This document shows positions 38,083 through 47,782 of a stretch of 58,549 nucleotides of DNA, one piece after another. Position numbers and translations under genes: made by a program. Numbering within the stretch: position 1 is the stretch's first letter; each line of letters opens with the position of its first letter. Origin of the DNA: Bordetella parapertussis (lineage in GTDB: Bacteria; Pseudomonadota; Gammaproteobacteria; Burkholderiales; Thiobacillaceae); contig CAMDCO010000009.1 of NCBI GenBank assembly GCA_945890495.1, forward strand, positions 1 through 58,549, written 5' to 3'. The notes below the pieces were generated by a model. The model worked only from the letters and a program-made list of their open reading frames with translations. It was not told where the DNA came from and did no database searches.

Positions 38083-39762
38083 TCATTCCTTCCCGGAACG
38101 CCAAATCGACGCCACGATCCAGATACTGTTGACCACCGCAAGGATAAAGCCCAGCGCGCCCAACAAAGGCAGGCCGAAGAAATCCGGCCCCCCATCCACG
38201 GTCAGGACAATAGACGAGCCAATGACCAACGAGGCGGTCAGGATCCCCATCGTCAGACGGTTGGAGGCCCGATTGAGCTGAGCGCCGAAACTGTCGAGGC
38301 GTTTCAGATCGAGGTCGATGCGCAGGCGGCCGCGCCGCGCCTGACGCAGCAGGCGTACCAGATCGCGCGGCAAGCCGGTAACAACGCCCGCCAATTCCTT
38401 GAGACTACGCCGGGTACGCGCCAGCACCGCAGCCGGCGTATAACGCGCCTCCATCAGTGCGCGGATGAAGGGTTCCAGGTCATCGACCATGTGGAACTCC
38501 GAGTCGAGCTGATGGCCCAGGCCTTCCAGCGTAATCAAGGCCTTGAACAACAAGGTCAGGTCCGGCGGCAGGGCCAGATTATTGCCGCGCATGATGGCCG
38601 TCACATCGGACAACAGGGCACCCAGGCGAATATCCTTCAGGGCCAGATTGTCATAACTCATCACCAGTTCGGTCAGGTCATAAGCCAGCTTTTCCTCATC
38701 GACCTCAGCGTCCCCGGCCCAGACCACCAACACATCCAGCATACCGACCTCGTCCTTGCCGATCAGGGCATAGAGGAACTGGATCAACTGTTCGCGGCGC
38801 GCCACCGTCAACTGGCCGACCATGCCGAAATCAATCATGCCAATCCGGTTTCCGGGCAGGAACAAGATGTTTCCGGGATGCGGGTCCGCATGGAAATGGC
38901 CATGCACCAAGATCATCTTGAGCACCGCATCCGCACCACGCCGGGCCAACAGGGTCAGGTCATAACCGGCCTCACGGGCCTGGACAAAGTCAGTGCCCTG
39001 GATACCCAGAAGGCGTTCCTGGACATTCACGCTATCGCGGCAATAGTCCCAATAGACGCGCGGCACCTGTACCGTATCGTCACCGGCAAAATAGCCGGCG
39101 AAGCAATCCAGGTTGCGCGCCTCCTTGACCAGATCCGTCTCGCGCGTCAGAGAACGCCTTAACTGAGCCACGATCTGCACCGGGCGGTAGTTGCGCGTCT
39201 CCGGCCACTCCAGCTCAACGATCCGTGCCAAGTGGTCGAGGATACGCAGATCGGCGTCGATCTTGGGCAGGATGTTCGGACGGCGCACCTTGACCACCAC
39301 CGAAGTACCATCATGCAAAACCGCCGCGTGAACTTGAGCGATCGAGGCCGCCGCAAAGGCCTCTTTCTCGAACGACTGGAAGACCTCCTCGAGTGGGCGA
39401 CCAAAGGCCGCCGTCAGGGTATGCTCAACCACCTCAAAGGGCACCGGCGGCACCTGGTTATGCAGCTTTTCCAGTTCTTCGATCCACTGCGGACCGAAGA
39501 CATCGACGCGGGTCGCCAGCACCTGGCCCAACTTGACGAAGGTCGGCCCCAATTCGGTCAGCGCCAAACGCAGGCGCACGGGCTGATCAAGGTGTTCGAC
39601 ATCGCGGGACGGCTGCCAGCGCACCAGACGCCCGGCCCGTTCCAGCGTGCGCGCCACACCCGAATGTTTGACCAGATCACCCCAGCCGTAATGCACCAAA
39701 ACGGTCGCAATTTCCTGCAAGCGGTGCAGATCGCGCATCAGCGCCATGGTTTCACGCAGCAT
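38083..39762 (-). CDS. ubiB: UbiB/ABC1 family atypical kinase
   Basis: 559 residues. The family KxGQ motif is FVKLGQVLATRVD, the Ala-rich loop AAASIAQVHAA, and the catalytic region HADPHPGNILFLPGN followed by DFGMVG. Two C-terminal transmembrane helices (LTMGILTASLVIGSSIVL and LLGALGFILAVVNSIWIVAS) are present. UbiB family members are ATPases needed for ubiquinone synthesis. It occupies the position beside serC where gyrA is often found in Gammaproteobacteria. UbiE and UbiJ are not beside it, so a second ABC1 paralogue cannot be excluded. Confidence 0.85.
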   Translation of the reverse strand: MLRETMALMRDLHRLQEIATVLVHYGWGDLVKHSGVARTLERAGRLVRWQPSRDVEHLDQPVRLRLALTELGPTFVKLGQVLATRVDVFGPQWIEELEKLHNQVPPVPFEVVEHTLTAAFGRPLEEVFQSFEKEAFAAASIAQVHAAVLHDGTSVVVKVRRPNILPKIDADLRILDHLARIVELEWPETRNYRPVQIVAQLRRSLTRETDLVKEARNLDCFAGYFAGDDTVQVPRVYWDYCRDSVNVQERLLGIQGTDFVQAREAGYDLTLLARRGADAVLKMILVHGHFHADPHPGNILFLPGNRIGMIDFGMVGQLTVARREQLIQFLYALIGKDEVGMLDVLVVWAGDAEVDEEKLAYDLTELVMSYDNLALKDIRLGALLSDVTAIMRGNNLALPPDLTLLFKALITLEGLGHQLDSEFHMVDDLEPFIRALMEARYTPAAVLARTRRSLKELAGVVTGLPRDLVRLLRQARRGRLRIDLDLKRLDSFGAQLNRASNRLTMGILTASLVIGSSIVLTVDGGPDFFGLPLLGALGFILAVVNSIWIVASIWRSGKE

Positions 39763-39860
39763 AAGAATAGGAGTGCCTTCAGGCCGTTAACGCCCGCATA
39801 CTAGACCAGCCACGCAATCAGCGCACTAGGCCCCATTCAACCGCCCACACCCCACGGCAC

Positions 39861-39892
39861 GCACTTGATAATCATTCTTGTATGTGTATAAT
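39861..39892 (+). promoter_or_regulatory. feoAB promoter with overlapping Fur-type box
   Basis: -35 TTGATA (39865-39870), 16-bp spacer, -10 TATAAT (39887-39892). GATAATCATT (39867-39876) lies over the -35 and spacer and matches the core of the Fur consensus. Fur with iron would block RNA polymerase. Transcription would start near 39899. Confidence 0.7.
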
Positions 39893-39901
39893 CTCATGCT
39901 T

Positions 39902-40153
39902 ATGAAACCGAGTGATCCTGTACTGACACAACTGGACCAATTACCCGCCGGAATGATCGCCACGGTGTGTTACATCGAGGCTCAGACCGAGATGGCGGCG
40001 CGTTTGCGCGCCCTCGGCATTAAGCCGGGCTACCCGATCAGCGTCGTGCGTAGCGCACCCCTGTCCGGACCCCTGCAGGTTCGCGCCGGCCAGACCGACA
40101 TCATCCTGCGTCGCGCCGAGGCGGCCAATATTCATGTCAATCCCGCCTTCTAA
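39902..40153 (+). CDS. feoA: Ferrous iron transport protein FeoA
   Basis: Start chosen at ATG 39902 (MKPSDPVLTQLDQLPAG), 83 residues; ATG 39896 and a TTG 39878 lie upstream, but the predicted start of transcription falls near 39899. FeoA is an SH3-like cytoplasmic protein that assists FeoB; the RLRALGIKPGYPISVVR and GPLQVRAGQTDIILRR segments are typical. If the promoter is right, the mRNA is almost leaderless. Confidence 0.88.
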   Translation: MKPSDPVLTQLDQLPAGMIATVCYIEAQTEMAARLRALGIKPGYPISVVRSAPLSGPLQVRAGQTDIILRRAEAANIHVNPAF

Positions 40154-40169
40154 GCACGACTAATCCCCG

Positions 40170-41963
40170 ATGAGCAAAGCTCGCCTTGCCCTGGTCGGCA
40201 TGCCCAACACGGGCAAATCCACCCTCTTCAACCGCCTTTCTGGGGCCAGCGCCCGCGTCGGAAACTGGCCGGGAATGACCGTCGAACTGGAGATTGCCCG
40301 TCTCCTGGTCGGAGCCCGCATGGTCGAACTGGTGGACCTACCCGGCCTCAACAATCTGCATGGCTTCAGTGAGGACGAGCGGATCGCGCGCCACTTCATC
40401 GAAACGCAGCCCCTCGACGCCCTGATCGTAGTCCTCAACGCCACCCAGATTGAGCGCCAACTCACCTTCGCCCTACAGATCAAACAGCTCGGCCTGCCCC
40501 TGATCCTGATCCTCAACATGGCCGACGAGGCCATCCGCCGTAATGTGCTGATCGATCGCGACGCGCTGGAAAAGGCCCTGGGCTGTCCCGTCTGCCTCAT
40601 TAGCGCGAAATACGGCCACGGCATCCAGGCCGTGCGTCAGGCACTAGAGACCCTCCTGCACGAGAACGCGGCACAGGCCGACAGCCCGCGCAGCACGCTG
40701 ATCGAGGCCTTGCTTGAAGACGATGCCATCGAGGCCCAGACAAAGGCCCTGCTAGCCAGCACGGTGCGGACTCCGCAGACGCCGGCGGCCACCTATACCG
40801 ACCGCATCGACAACCTCCTCCTCCACCCCACCCTGGGCATCCTCGCCTTTTTTCTCATCCTGCTCGGCCTGTTCCAAATCGTCTACAGCGTTGGCGCGCC
40901 CCTGCAAGAACTCCTCGGTGAGGCCCTGGAGACCACCAAGGCCGCTTGGATCGCGCCCCTACTCGCCCCTCTGCCCACGCCACTAACAAGTTTTCTACTT
41001 GATGGCCTTTACGATGGGGTCGGCACCGTTGCCACCTTTCTGCCCATCATCCTGACCTTTTATCTGGTCATGAGCGCCGTCGAAGACAGTGGCTACATGG
41101 CCCGCGCCGCTTTCCTGATGGATGCGTTAATGTCACGCATGGGCCTCGATGGGCGTGCCTTCGTCATGCAGATCATGGGTTTCGGCTGCAATGTCCCGGC
41201 CATCATGGGAACGCGTATCCTGCGCAATCCGCTACAGCGCCGTCTATCCATGCTGATCATCCCCTTCTCGCTCTGTTCGGCACGCCTGCAGGTCTTCCTC
41301 TTCTTCACCACCGCCGTCTTCTCGCCGCAGACCGCGCCGTGGGTCCTGTTGTCCTTCTATGTCCTGTCCTTTCTGATCGCCTTTCTCACCGCCTTTATCT
41401 GGCGTGGCCAGGTTGGCGAACAAGAGCCGCTGATCATGGAGCTCCCCCCTTACCGTTACCCCACCTTCGCCTATCTGGCCCTGCAAGCCTTGCGCGAAGC
41501 CGGGCAATTCCTACGCGGTGCCGGTGGATTTATCGTCGCCGGGGTGGCCATTATCTGGCTTCTGACCCACCTCCCCTGGGGCGTCACACCGGCCAGTCCG
41601 CTGTCTTGGGCTGGCCAGATCGCCACTTTTACCACCCCTCTCTTCGAACCCCTGGGCATCGACAACCTGTTGTCCATCGCCTTGATGTTTGGCTTTGTCG
41701 CCAAGGAGGTCGTGGTCGGCGCACTGGCCGTCATCTACGGTGCGGGCCCCAACGAGCTCGCCGGTGTCGTGGCTCGCAACATGAACTGGCAGCAAGCCTA
41801 CAGCTTCATGCTCTTCTCCCTGCTCTACACGCCGTGCCTAGCCACCCTGGCCGCAATCCGACGCGAATCGCGCAGCCTGAAATTCACCCTCGCCTCCATG
41901 GCCTGGTCGGTTACGGTGGCCTGGCTGGCCAGCTTTGCGTTCTACCAAATCGTGACCCTCTGA
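40170..41963 (+). CDS. feoB: Ferrous iron transporter FeoB
   Basis: 597 residues, on the short side for FeoB. The N-terminal G domain has G1 GMPNTGKST, G3 DLPGLNN, G4 NMAD and G5 SAKYG. Transmembrane helices follow from about 215, with the Gate segment GFGCNVPAIMGTRI and a second near LFSLLYTPCLATLAAIRRES. It imports Fe2+ with GTP control. It lies 16 bases after feoA; no feoC is present. Confidence 0.94.
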   Translation: MSKARLALVGMPNTGKSTLFNRLSGASARVGNWPGMTVELEIARLLVGARMVELVDLPGLNNLHGFSEDERIARHFIETQPLDALIVVLNATQIERQLTFALQIKQLGLPLILILNMADEAIRRNVLIDRDALEKALGCPVCLISAKYGHGIQAVRQALETLLHENAAQADSPRSTLIEALLEDDAIEAQTKALLASTVRTPQTPAATYTDRIDNLLLHPTLGILAFFLILLGLFQIVYSVGAPLQELLGEALETTKAAWIAPLLAPLPTPLTSFLLDGLYDGVGTVATFLPIILTFYLVMSAVEDSGYMARAAFLMDALMSRMGLDGRAFVMQIMGFGCNVPAIMGTRILRNPLQRRLSMLIIPFSLCSARLQVFLFFTTAVFSPQTAPWVLLSFYVLSFLIAFLTAFIWRGQVGEQEPLIMELPPYRYPTFAYLALQALREAGQFLRGAGGFIVAGVAIIWLLTHLPWGVTPASPLSWAGQIATFTTPLFEPLGIDNLLSIALMFGFVAKEVVVGALAVIYGAGPNELAGVVARNMNWQQAYSFMLFSLLYTPCLATLAAIRRESRSLKFTLASMAWSVTVAWLASFAFYQIVTL

Positions 41964-42048
41964 CCCCCGCGGGGAAGACCCTGCAGCCGTCACCGTCCCG
42001 TTACTGTCCCTTCCCCCTGCAAGCCTCCCGCCGTAAGATGGCATCGCC

Positions 42049-44664
42049 ATGCCACTAACGCGCCCCTCCCTTCCGCTCCCCAGCCACCTGCTCTACACCG
42101 TCGGCAGTGGTTTTATGCTCTCTTTTCTCCTCATCATCGCGATGAGTGTTACCGGCCTTGGTGCATTGGAAGAGAACAACCAGCGCCTAGCCCACATCAC
42201 CGACGAAGTCATTGAAAAGACCCATCACGCCAATCTTATGCGAGACACCCTGCGCGATCGTGCCTTAACCATGCACAACATCTTCATCACGCAGGACGAT
42301 TTCACCCGCGAGCAGTTGACGCAACGCTTTTACCAATTTGGCGGCACCTACCTTGCCATCCGCCCAAAGTTGGAGGCCTATCCGCTCAACGCCGAAGAAA
42401 AGGCCATCCTTGAACGACTGGATCGCCTGACCCTGGAAAACCAACCGCTGATGATCAAGGTCATCGATCTGGCCACGAACAAACAGGAGAAAGAGGCCCT
42501 CCGTCTCTTGCAAACCGAGGAATTTCCTCGACAGCAGGCACTGGTCGCCACGCTCGATGCTCTCATTCAGGCCCAACAAAAGATCACCCAACAGGCCACC
42601 CTGGAAGCCGATCAAACCTATACCCATACCCGTACGCTGATGTTCATCCTGGGACTTATAGCGCTGCTACTGGCCGTATCCATTGGCGCCCTAGTCCTGA
42701 AACGCATCCGCCGCCTGGCCTCCGAGACCGAACAGACGCGCAATCGCTACCAAACCCTGTTTGAAACCAACACCGAAGGCATTGTCATCCTCGGAAAACT
42801 CGGCTTCATCGGCTGTAACCCCTCGGCCCTCGACATGTTTGGTTATCCGAACGAGGCCGATTTCCTCGCCCTGCCTCCCGCACATCTGGGTGCCAACCCG
42901 CAACCGGACGGCCGCCCGGCGGCCGAAGTGGCCACCGAATTCATTGCCGCCGCCTTTGTCGAGGGACATGCCTACATGAACTGGGAGGCCCAACGCGCCG
43001 ATGGGTCCCACTTCCCGGCCGAGATTGCCCTGCATGCCATGCGCTTCGAGGGCGAACCCACCCTGCAAGCGATCGTCCGCGACCTATCCCTCCAAAAAGA
43101 GGCCGAACAAGCCCTGCACGCCGCTCACGCCGCAGAACTCGCCGCCGCCACCCTGAAGACCCAATTCATCGCCAACATCAGCCATGAGATTCGCACCCCG
43201 ATGAACGGGGTCCTGGGGATGGCCGACCTCCTTCAGCGCCAGCCGCTCACCCCGACACAAGCCAACTATGTCCGCGCCATCAACGATTCCGCGCACACCC
43301 TGTTGAGCGTCTTGAACGACCTCCTCGATTTTTCCAAGTTAGCCGCCGGGCGGATGACCATCGAACAAGTCACCTTCGACCTGCCGGCACTGCTTACCTC
43401 GACCTGCCAACTGCCGCAACACCGTGCCGAGACAGCCGGCCTGCAGTTCCACCTAAGTCTGTCGGACAAGCTGCCGCGTTGGGTCACGGGCGATCCACTA
43501 CGCCTGCGCCAAATCCTCACCAACCTGATCGACAACGCCATCAAGTTTACCCCGCAAGGCGCGGTCACCCTCACGGTCGAATATCCCGATCCTGATGGCC
43601 ACCCGCAGAACCTGCTTTTTTCCATTACAGACACCGGTATCGGTATCCCGGATGCGGCACGCAGCGACATCTTTGAGGCCTTTACCCAAGCCGATGGCTC
43701 CGTCAGTCGCCATTTTGGAGGTACCGGGCTAGGCCTAACCATTTGCCGTGATCTAGCCGAACGCATGGGCGGTCGCCTCTGGCTGCAAGCGCCGCTCGCC
43801 GGCCAGCCAGATCCGACCGGCAGTTGTTTCTGTCTCGATATCCCGCTGGAGGCCGCTTCACCCCTCGACATCGCCGCCAACCACCCCGATCAGGATTGGC
43901 ACAAAACCCCGTTGAGCCATTTCAACGGGGCACGCATCCTGATCGCCGAGGATCACCCCGTCAACCAACTCCTGATCCGCGAAATGCTGATCCAACTGGG
44001 CGCAAGCCCTACGCTGACCCGCGATGGACAGGCGGCCTTTACCGCTTACGGCGACGCAGAAGGGGCTTTCGACCTCATCCTCATGGATTACCAGATGCCC
44101 GGCTGGGATGGGCTGCGTGCCACCCGTGAGATCCGTGCCTTGGAAGGCCGCGAGGGTTTACCGCGTTGCCCCATCCTGGCACTCACCGCGGCCGCCCTGA
44201 CCGACCGCCAAGTCACCCTGGCCGACGAATGGCGCAGCGCCGGCATGGATGACGCTCTCGAAAAACCCATTACCAGTGCGCGGCTCTCGGCCACCTTAGC
44301 CAAATGGCTGACCCCAGAATCCATCGCTCCCTTGGCCGGCCGCCCACCCCCCCCGACCCCACTGGCCCAACACCCGGCCGCCCTCCTGGAAATGTTCGTG
44401 GACACCACCACAACGGATCTATCCCAGCTGATTGAACACCTCGAACACGAGCAGCACGAAGAAGCCATCCGCCTGGCCCACCGCATCTGTGGCGCTGCGG
44501 CTTTTATAGGGGCCACAGAACTGGCCGATCACGCCCGATCCCTGGAAAAAACCCTCAAAGAGGGCGTTGCCCACAACGAATCAGAGCTCAATGCGCTACA
44601 TATCCAATTTTTATCCCTTAAAAAGGCGATTGAAGCGCGCCTGAAAGGGTCTGCCCACAGCTAG
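42049..44664 (+). CDS. Hybrid sensor histidine kinase (PAS-HisKA-HATPase-REC-HPt)
   Basis: 871 residues. Two transmembrane helices near 20-40 and 205-225 flank a periplasmic helical bundle (about 45-200). Then come a PAS domain (about 240-345), a dimerisation His379 in NISHEIRTPMNG, an ATPase (NLIDNAIKF, DTGIGIP, GGTGLGL), a receiver with Asp680 in LILMDYQMPG, and an HPt with His811 in LAHRICGAAAF. All phosphorelay steps are in one chain, and no separate regulator lies nearby. The ligand is unknown. It begins 85 bases after feoB; an iron link is only positional. Confidence 0.92.
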   Translation: MPLTRPSLPLPSHLLYTVGSGFMLSFLLIIAMSVTGLGALEENNQRLAHITDEVIEKTHHANLMRDTLRDRALTMHNIFITQDDFTREQLTQRFYQFGGTYLAIRPKLEAYPLNAEEKAILERLDRLTLENQPLMIKVIDLATNKQEKEALRLLQTEEFPRQQALVATLDALIQAQQKITQQATLEADQTYTHTRTLMFILGLIALLLAVSIGALVLKRIRRLASETEQTRNRYQTLFETNTEGIVILGKLGFIGCNPSALDMFGYPNEADFLALPPAHLGANPQPDGRPAAEVATEFIAAAFVEGHAYMNWEAQRADGSHFPAEIALHAMRFEGEPTLQAIVRDLSLQKEAEQALHAAHAAELAAATLKTQFIANISHEIRTPMNGVLGMADLLQRQPLTPTQANYVRAINDSAHTLLSVLNDLLDFSKLAAGRMTIEQVTFDLPALLTSTCQLPQHRAETAGLQFHLSLSDKLPRWVTGDPLRLRQILTNLIDNAIKFTPQGAVTLTVEYPDPDGHPQNLLFSITDTGIGIPDAARSDIFEAFTQADGSVSRHFGGTGLGLTICRDLAERMGGRLWLQAPLAGQPDPTGSCFCLDIPLEAASPLDIAANHPDQDWHKTPLSHFNGARILIAEDHPVNQLLIREMLIQLGASPTLTRDGQAAFTAYGDAEGAFDLILMDYQMPGWDGLRATREIRALEGREGLPRCPILALTAAALTDRQVTLADEWRSAGMDDALEKPITSARLSATLAKWLTPESIAPLAGRPPPPTPLAQHPAALLEMFVDTTTTDLSQLIEHLEHEQHEEAIRLAHRICGAAAFIGATELADHARSLEKTLKEGVAHNESELNALHIQFLSLKKAIEARLKGSAHS

Positions 44665-44696
44665 AATAGCGGCATCCCTGACAGCGACGATGATGA

Positions 44697-45974
<1,278 letters not shown>

Positions 45975-46036
45975 GCGCCCCTACGCGATCTTTGAACCCC
46001 TCGGCCAGAGGACTGGCCGCCTACAAGGCCCCCATG

Positions 46037-47452
46037 CTAGCGCTTCAGCAGGCGCTTTAACCACGAACCGCCCGCCGGCTGAAGCGGCTCATAGCGCTGC
46101 AGGATGTCGTAATAAATCCGCACATTCTCGGTCAAGGCCCGCGCCTCGCCGCCCCGGGCATAGCCGTGCGGAAGGCCCGCCGCGATGCGCGGATTGGACA
46201 AAGACGGCAGCACCTCCTTGAGGTCCTTCCATTGGTGCGGATCCTTACCTTGCTTGCGCGCCAGACGCATAGCGTCATCCACATGTCCAGAACCGATGTT
46301 GTAGGCCGCCAGCGCCAACCAAGTGCGATCGGGCTCGGCCACCCCCTCCGGCAAGGCATCCCGCAATTCCTGCAAATAACGCGCCCCACCCAGGATGCTT
46401 TCGCGCGGATCGGTGCGATCCACCACGCCCAGATGCTCGGCCGTCTGCTCGGTCAACATCATGATGCCGCGCACGCTGGTGAACGAACGCGCCTGCGCAT
46501 CCCACTGAGACTCCTGATAGGCCAGCGCCGCCAGCAGGCGCCAATCAATCCCCGTCTGCCGCTCGGCCTGATAAAAATAGGTTCTCAACGCAGGCAGGCG
46601 CTCCGTACGCAGACGCAAAATGCTCAACACATCCACCTCAGCGAGGCGCGAGACATGGCCGAAATACCGTTCGCGCAGTTGAGCCACCAAGCCCGCCGAT
46701 TCGGCCTTGCCAAAGAAACGCTGCAAGAGGCGCGTAAAACCACTATCCAGACGCGGCGACACCAGCCAAGCCAAGCGCTGGGGCTCAGCCACCTCAAACG
46801 CAGAATGCAGACCGGTCAAATAATTGCGCTCAATGGCCAAGTTACGCTCGTCGCTCACGGTGCAATCAGACAAGCCGTGCGACACCCGCTCCAGTAATTC
46901 ACCGGGCGTTGCATCGTCCATGCGCCGGATACTGCGCCCAAGCGCGGCCGGTTTTAGATTCTTCGCCCACGGCTCACCCGCACTTCCATCCACCACTTCG
47001 ACCCGCAAGCCGCTCAGGTCGGCCGCCGAGCGCGGCAATGAGGCAACCGACGCCCCGCACACCAGCCATTGCCGCAGGTGCTCATAAACCGGCCCCATCC
47101 GAATACCACCGATCCGCTCGATTGATGGCGTCAGGGCCGCCGCCGCCATATGAGCCTCCCCCCGCGCCAACCGTGCGTTCAGCGAATCGAGCGAATCGGC
47201 CACCAGAAAGCGTACCGTCCAGCCCTGCTGCTGCGCAAAGGCCATCACCAGATCGTGCTCGAAGCCCATCGCCTCGTCGTCCGCATCTAGGAAATAAGTT
47301 GTCGGCCCATTCAAGGTCAACACCACCAATTCGCCCACATCACCGGGCGGCGGCGGCACCCGTCCACAACCGGCCAACACCCCCACCAGCAAGGTCAAAA
47401 ACAGCACACGGTAAAAATATGACGCCAATCCGGGCAAGGATCCATTCCCCAA
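46037..47452 (-). CDS. mltF: Membrane-bound lytic murein transglycosylase F
   Basis: 471 residues from TTG 47452; another TTG five codons on has GGGGA eight bases upstream, so the start is uncertain. The lipobox is VGVLAGC. The N-terminal half is an SBP3-type solute-binding domain (about 45-270); the C-terminal half is an SLT lysozyme-like domain with Glu in LAALAYQESQWDAQA and AYNIGSGHVDDAM. MltF cuts murein to anhydro-muropeptides at the outer membrane. It is convergent with serS and divergent from tRNA-Ser. Confidence 0.93.
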   Translation of the reverse strand: MGNGSLPGLASYFYRVLFLTLLVGVLAGCGRVPPPPGDVGELVVLTLNGPTTYFLDADDEAMGFEHDLVMAFAQQQGWTVRFLVADSLDSLNARLARGEAHMAAAALTPSIERIGGIRMGPVYEHLRQWLVCGASVASLPRSAADLSGLRVEVVDGSAGEPWAKNLKPAALGRSIRRMDDATPGELLERVSHGLSDCTVSDERNLAIERNYLTGLHSAFEVAEPQRLAWLVSPRLDSGFTRLLQRFFGKAESAGLVAQLRERYFGHVSRLAEVDVLSILRLRTERLPALRTYFYQAERQTGIDWRLLAALAYQESQWDAQARSFTSVRGIMMLTEQTAEHLGVVDRTDPRESILGGARYLQELRDALPEGVAEPDRTWLALAAYNIGSGHVDDAMRLARKQGKDPHQWKDLKEVLPSLSNPRIAAGLPHGYARGGEARALTENVRIYYDILQRYEPLQPAGGSWLKRLLKR

Positions 47453-47521
47453 AACGGGTGAGACCGGTAGAATAGCGCACCTGGCCGACCTTAGCGTCGG
47501 CCAATCGCTTCAGACAGACCC

Positions 47522-47612
47522 GGAGAGGTGGCAGAGTGGTCGAATGCACCGGATTCGAAATCCGGCGTACTGTTTCACAGTACCGAGGGTTCGAATCCCT
47601 CCTTCTCCGCCA
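47522..47612 (+). tRNA. tRNA-Ser (anticodon CGA)
   Basis: GGAGAGG pairs with CTTCTCC (one G-U). The anticodon stem CCGGA/TCCGG holds the loop TTCGAAA, so the anticodon is CGA (47556-47558), reading UCG. A long variable arm (GTACTGTTTCACAGTAC) and T-loop GGTTCGAATCC are typical of tRNA-Ser; CCA is encoded. A TAGAAT -10-like hexamer lies at 47468-47473. Confidence 0.98.
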
Positions 47613-47657
47613 GAACAAGTCCTTCCAACTCACTCAGTCGGGTTGCAAGGCGCTCAG

Positions 47658-47684
47658 AGCCCCGCACCACGCGGGGCTTTTTGC
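47658..47684 (+). terminator. Terminator after tRNA-Ser
   Basis: AGCCCCGC, loop ACCAC, GCGGGGCT and then a T-run. The stem has eight GC-rich pairs and lies 46 bases after the tRNA end. Confidence 0.9.
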
Positions 47685-47782
47685 TTTTGCGCACCCTGAC
47701 TACGCCCTGCGGCAGCGGCCCTGGAGAGTCGTCTGCTAATCCCCCGCAAAATAGGGAAGGGGATTACCCAGTCCAGTCCATT

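Noticed and set aside
46004-46019. GGCCAGAGGACTGGCC hairpin between serS and mltF as a terminator
   Set aside because: Short stem without a U-run; at most a weak pause site.
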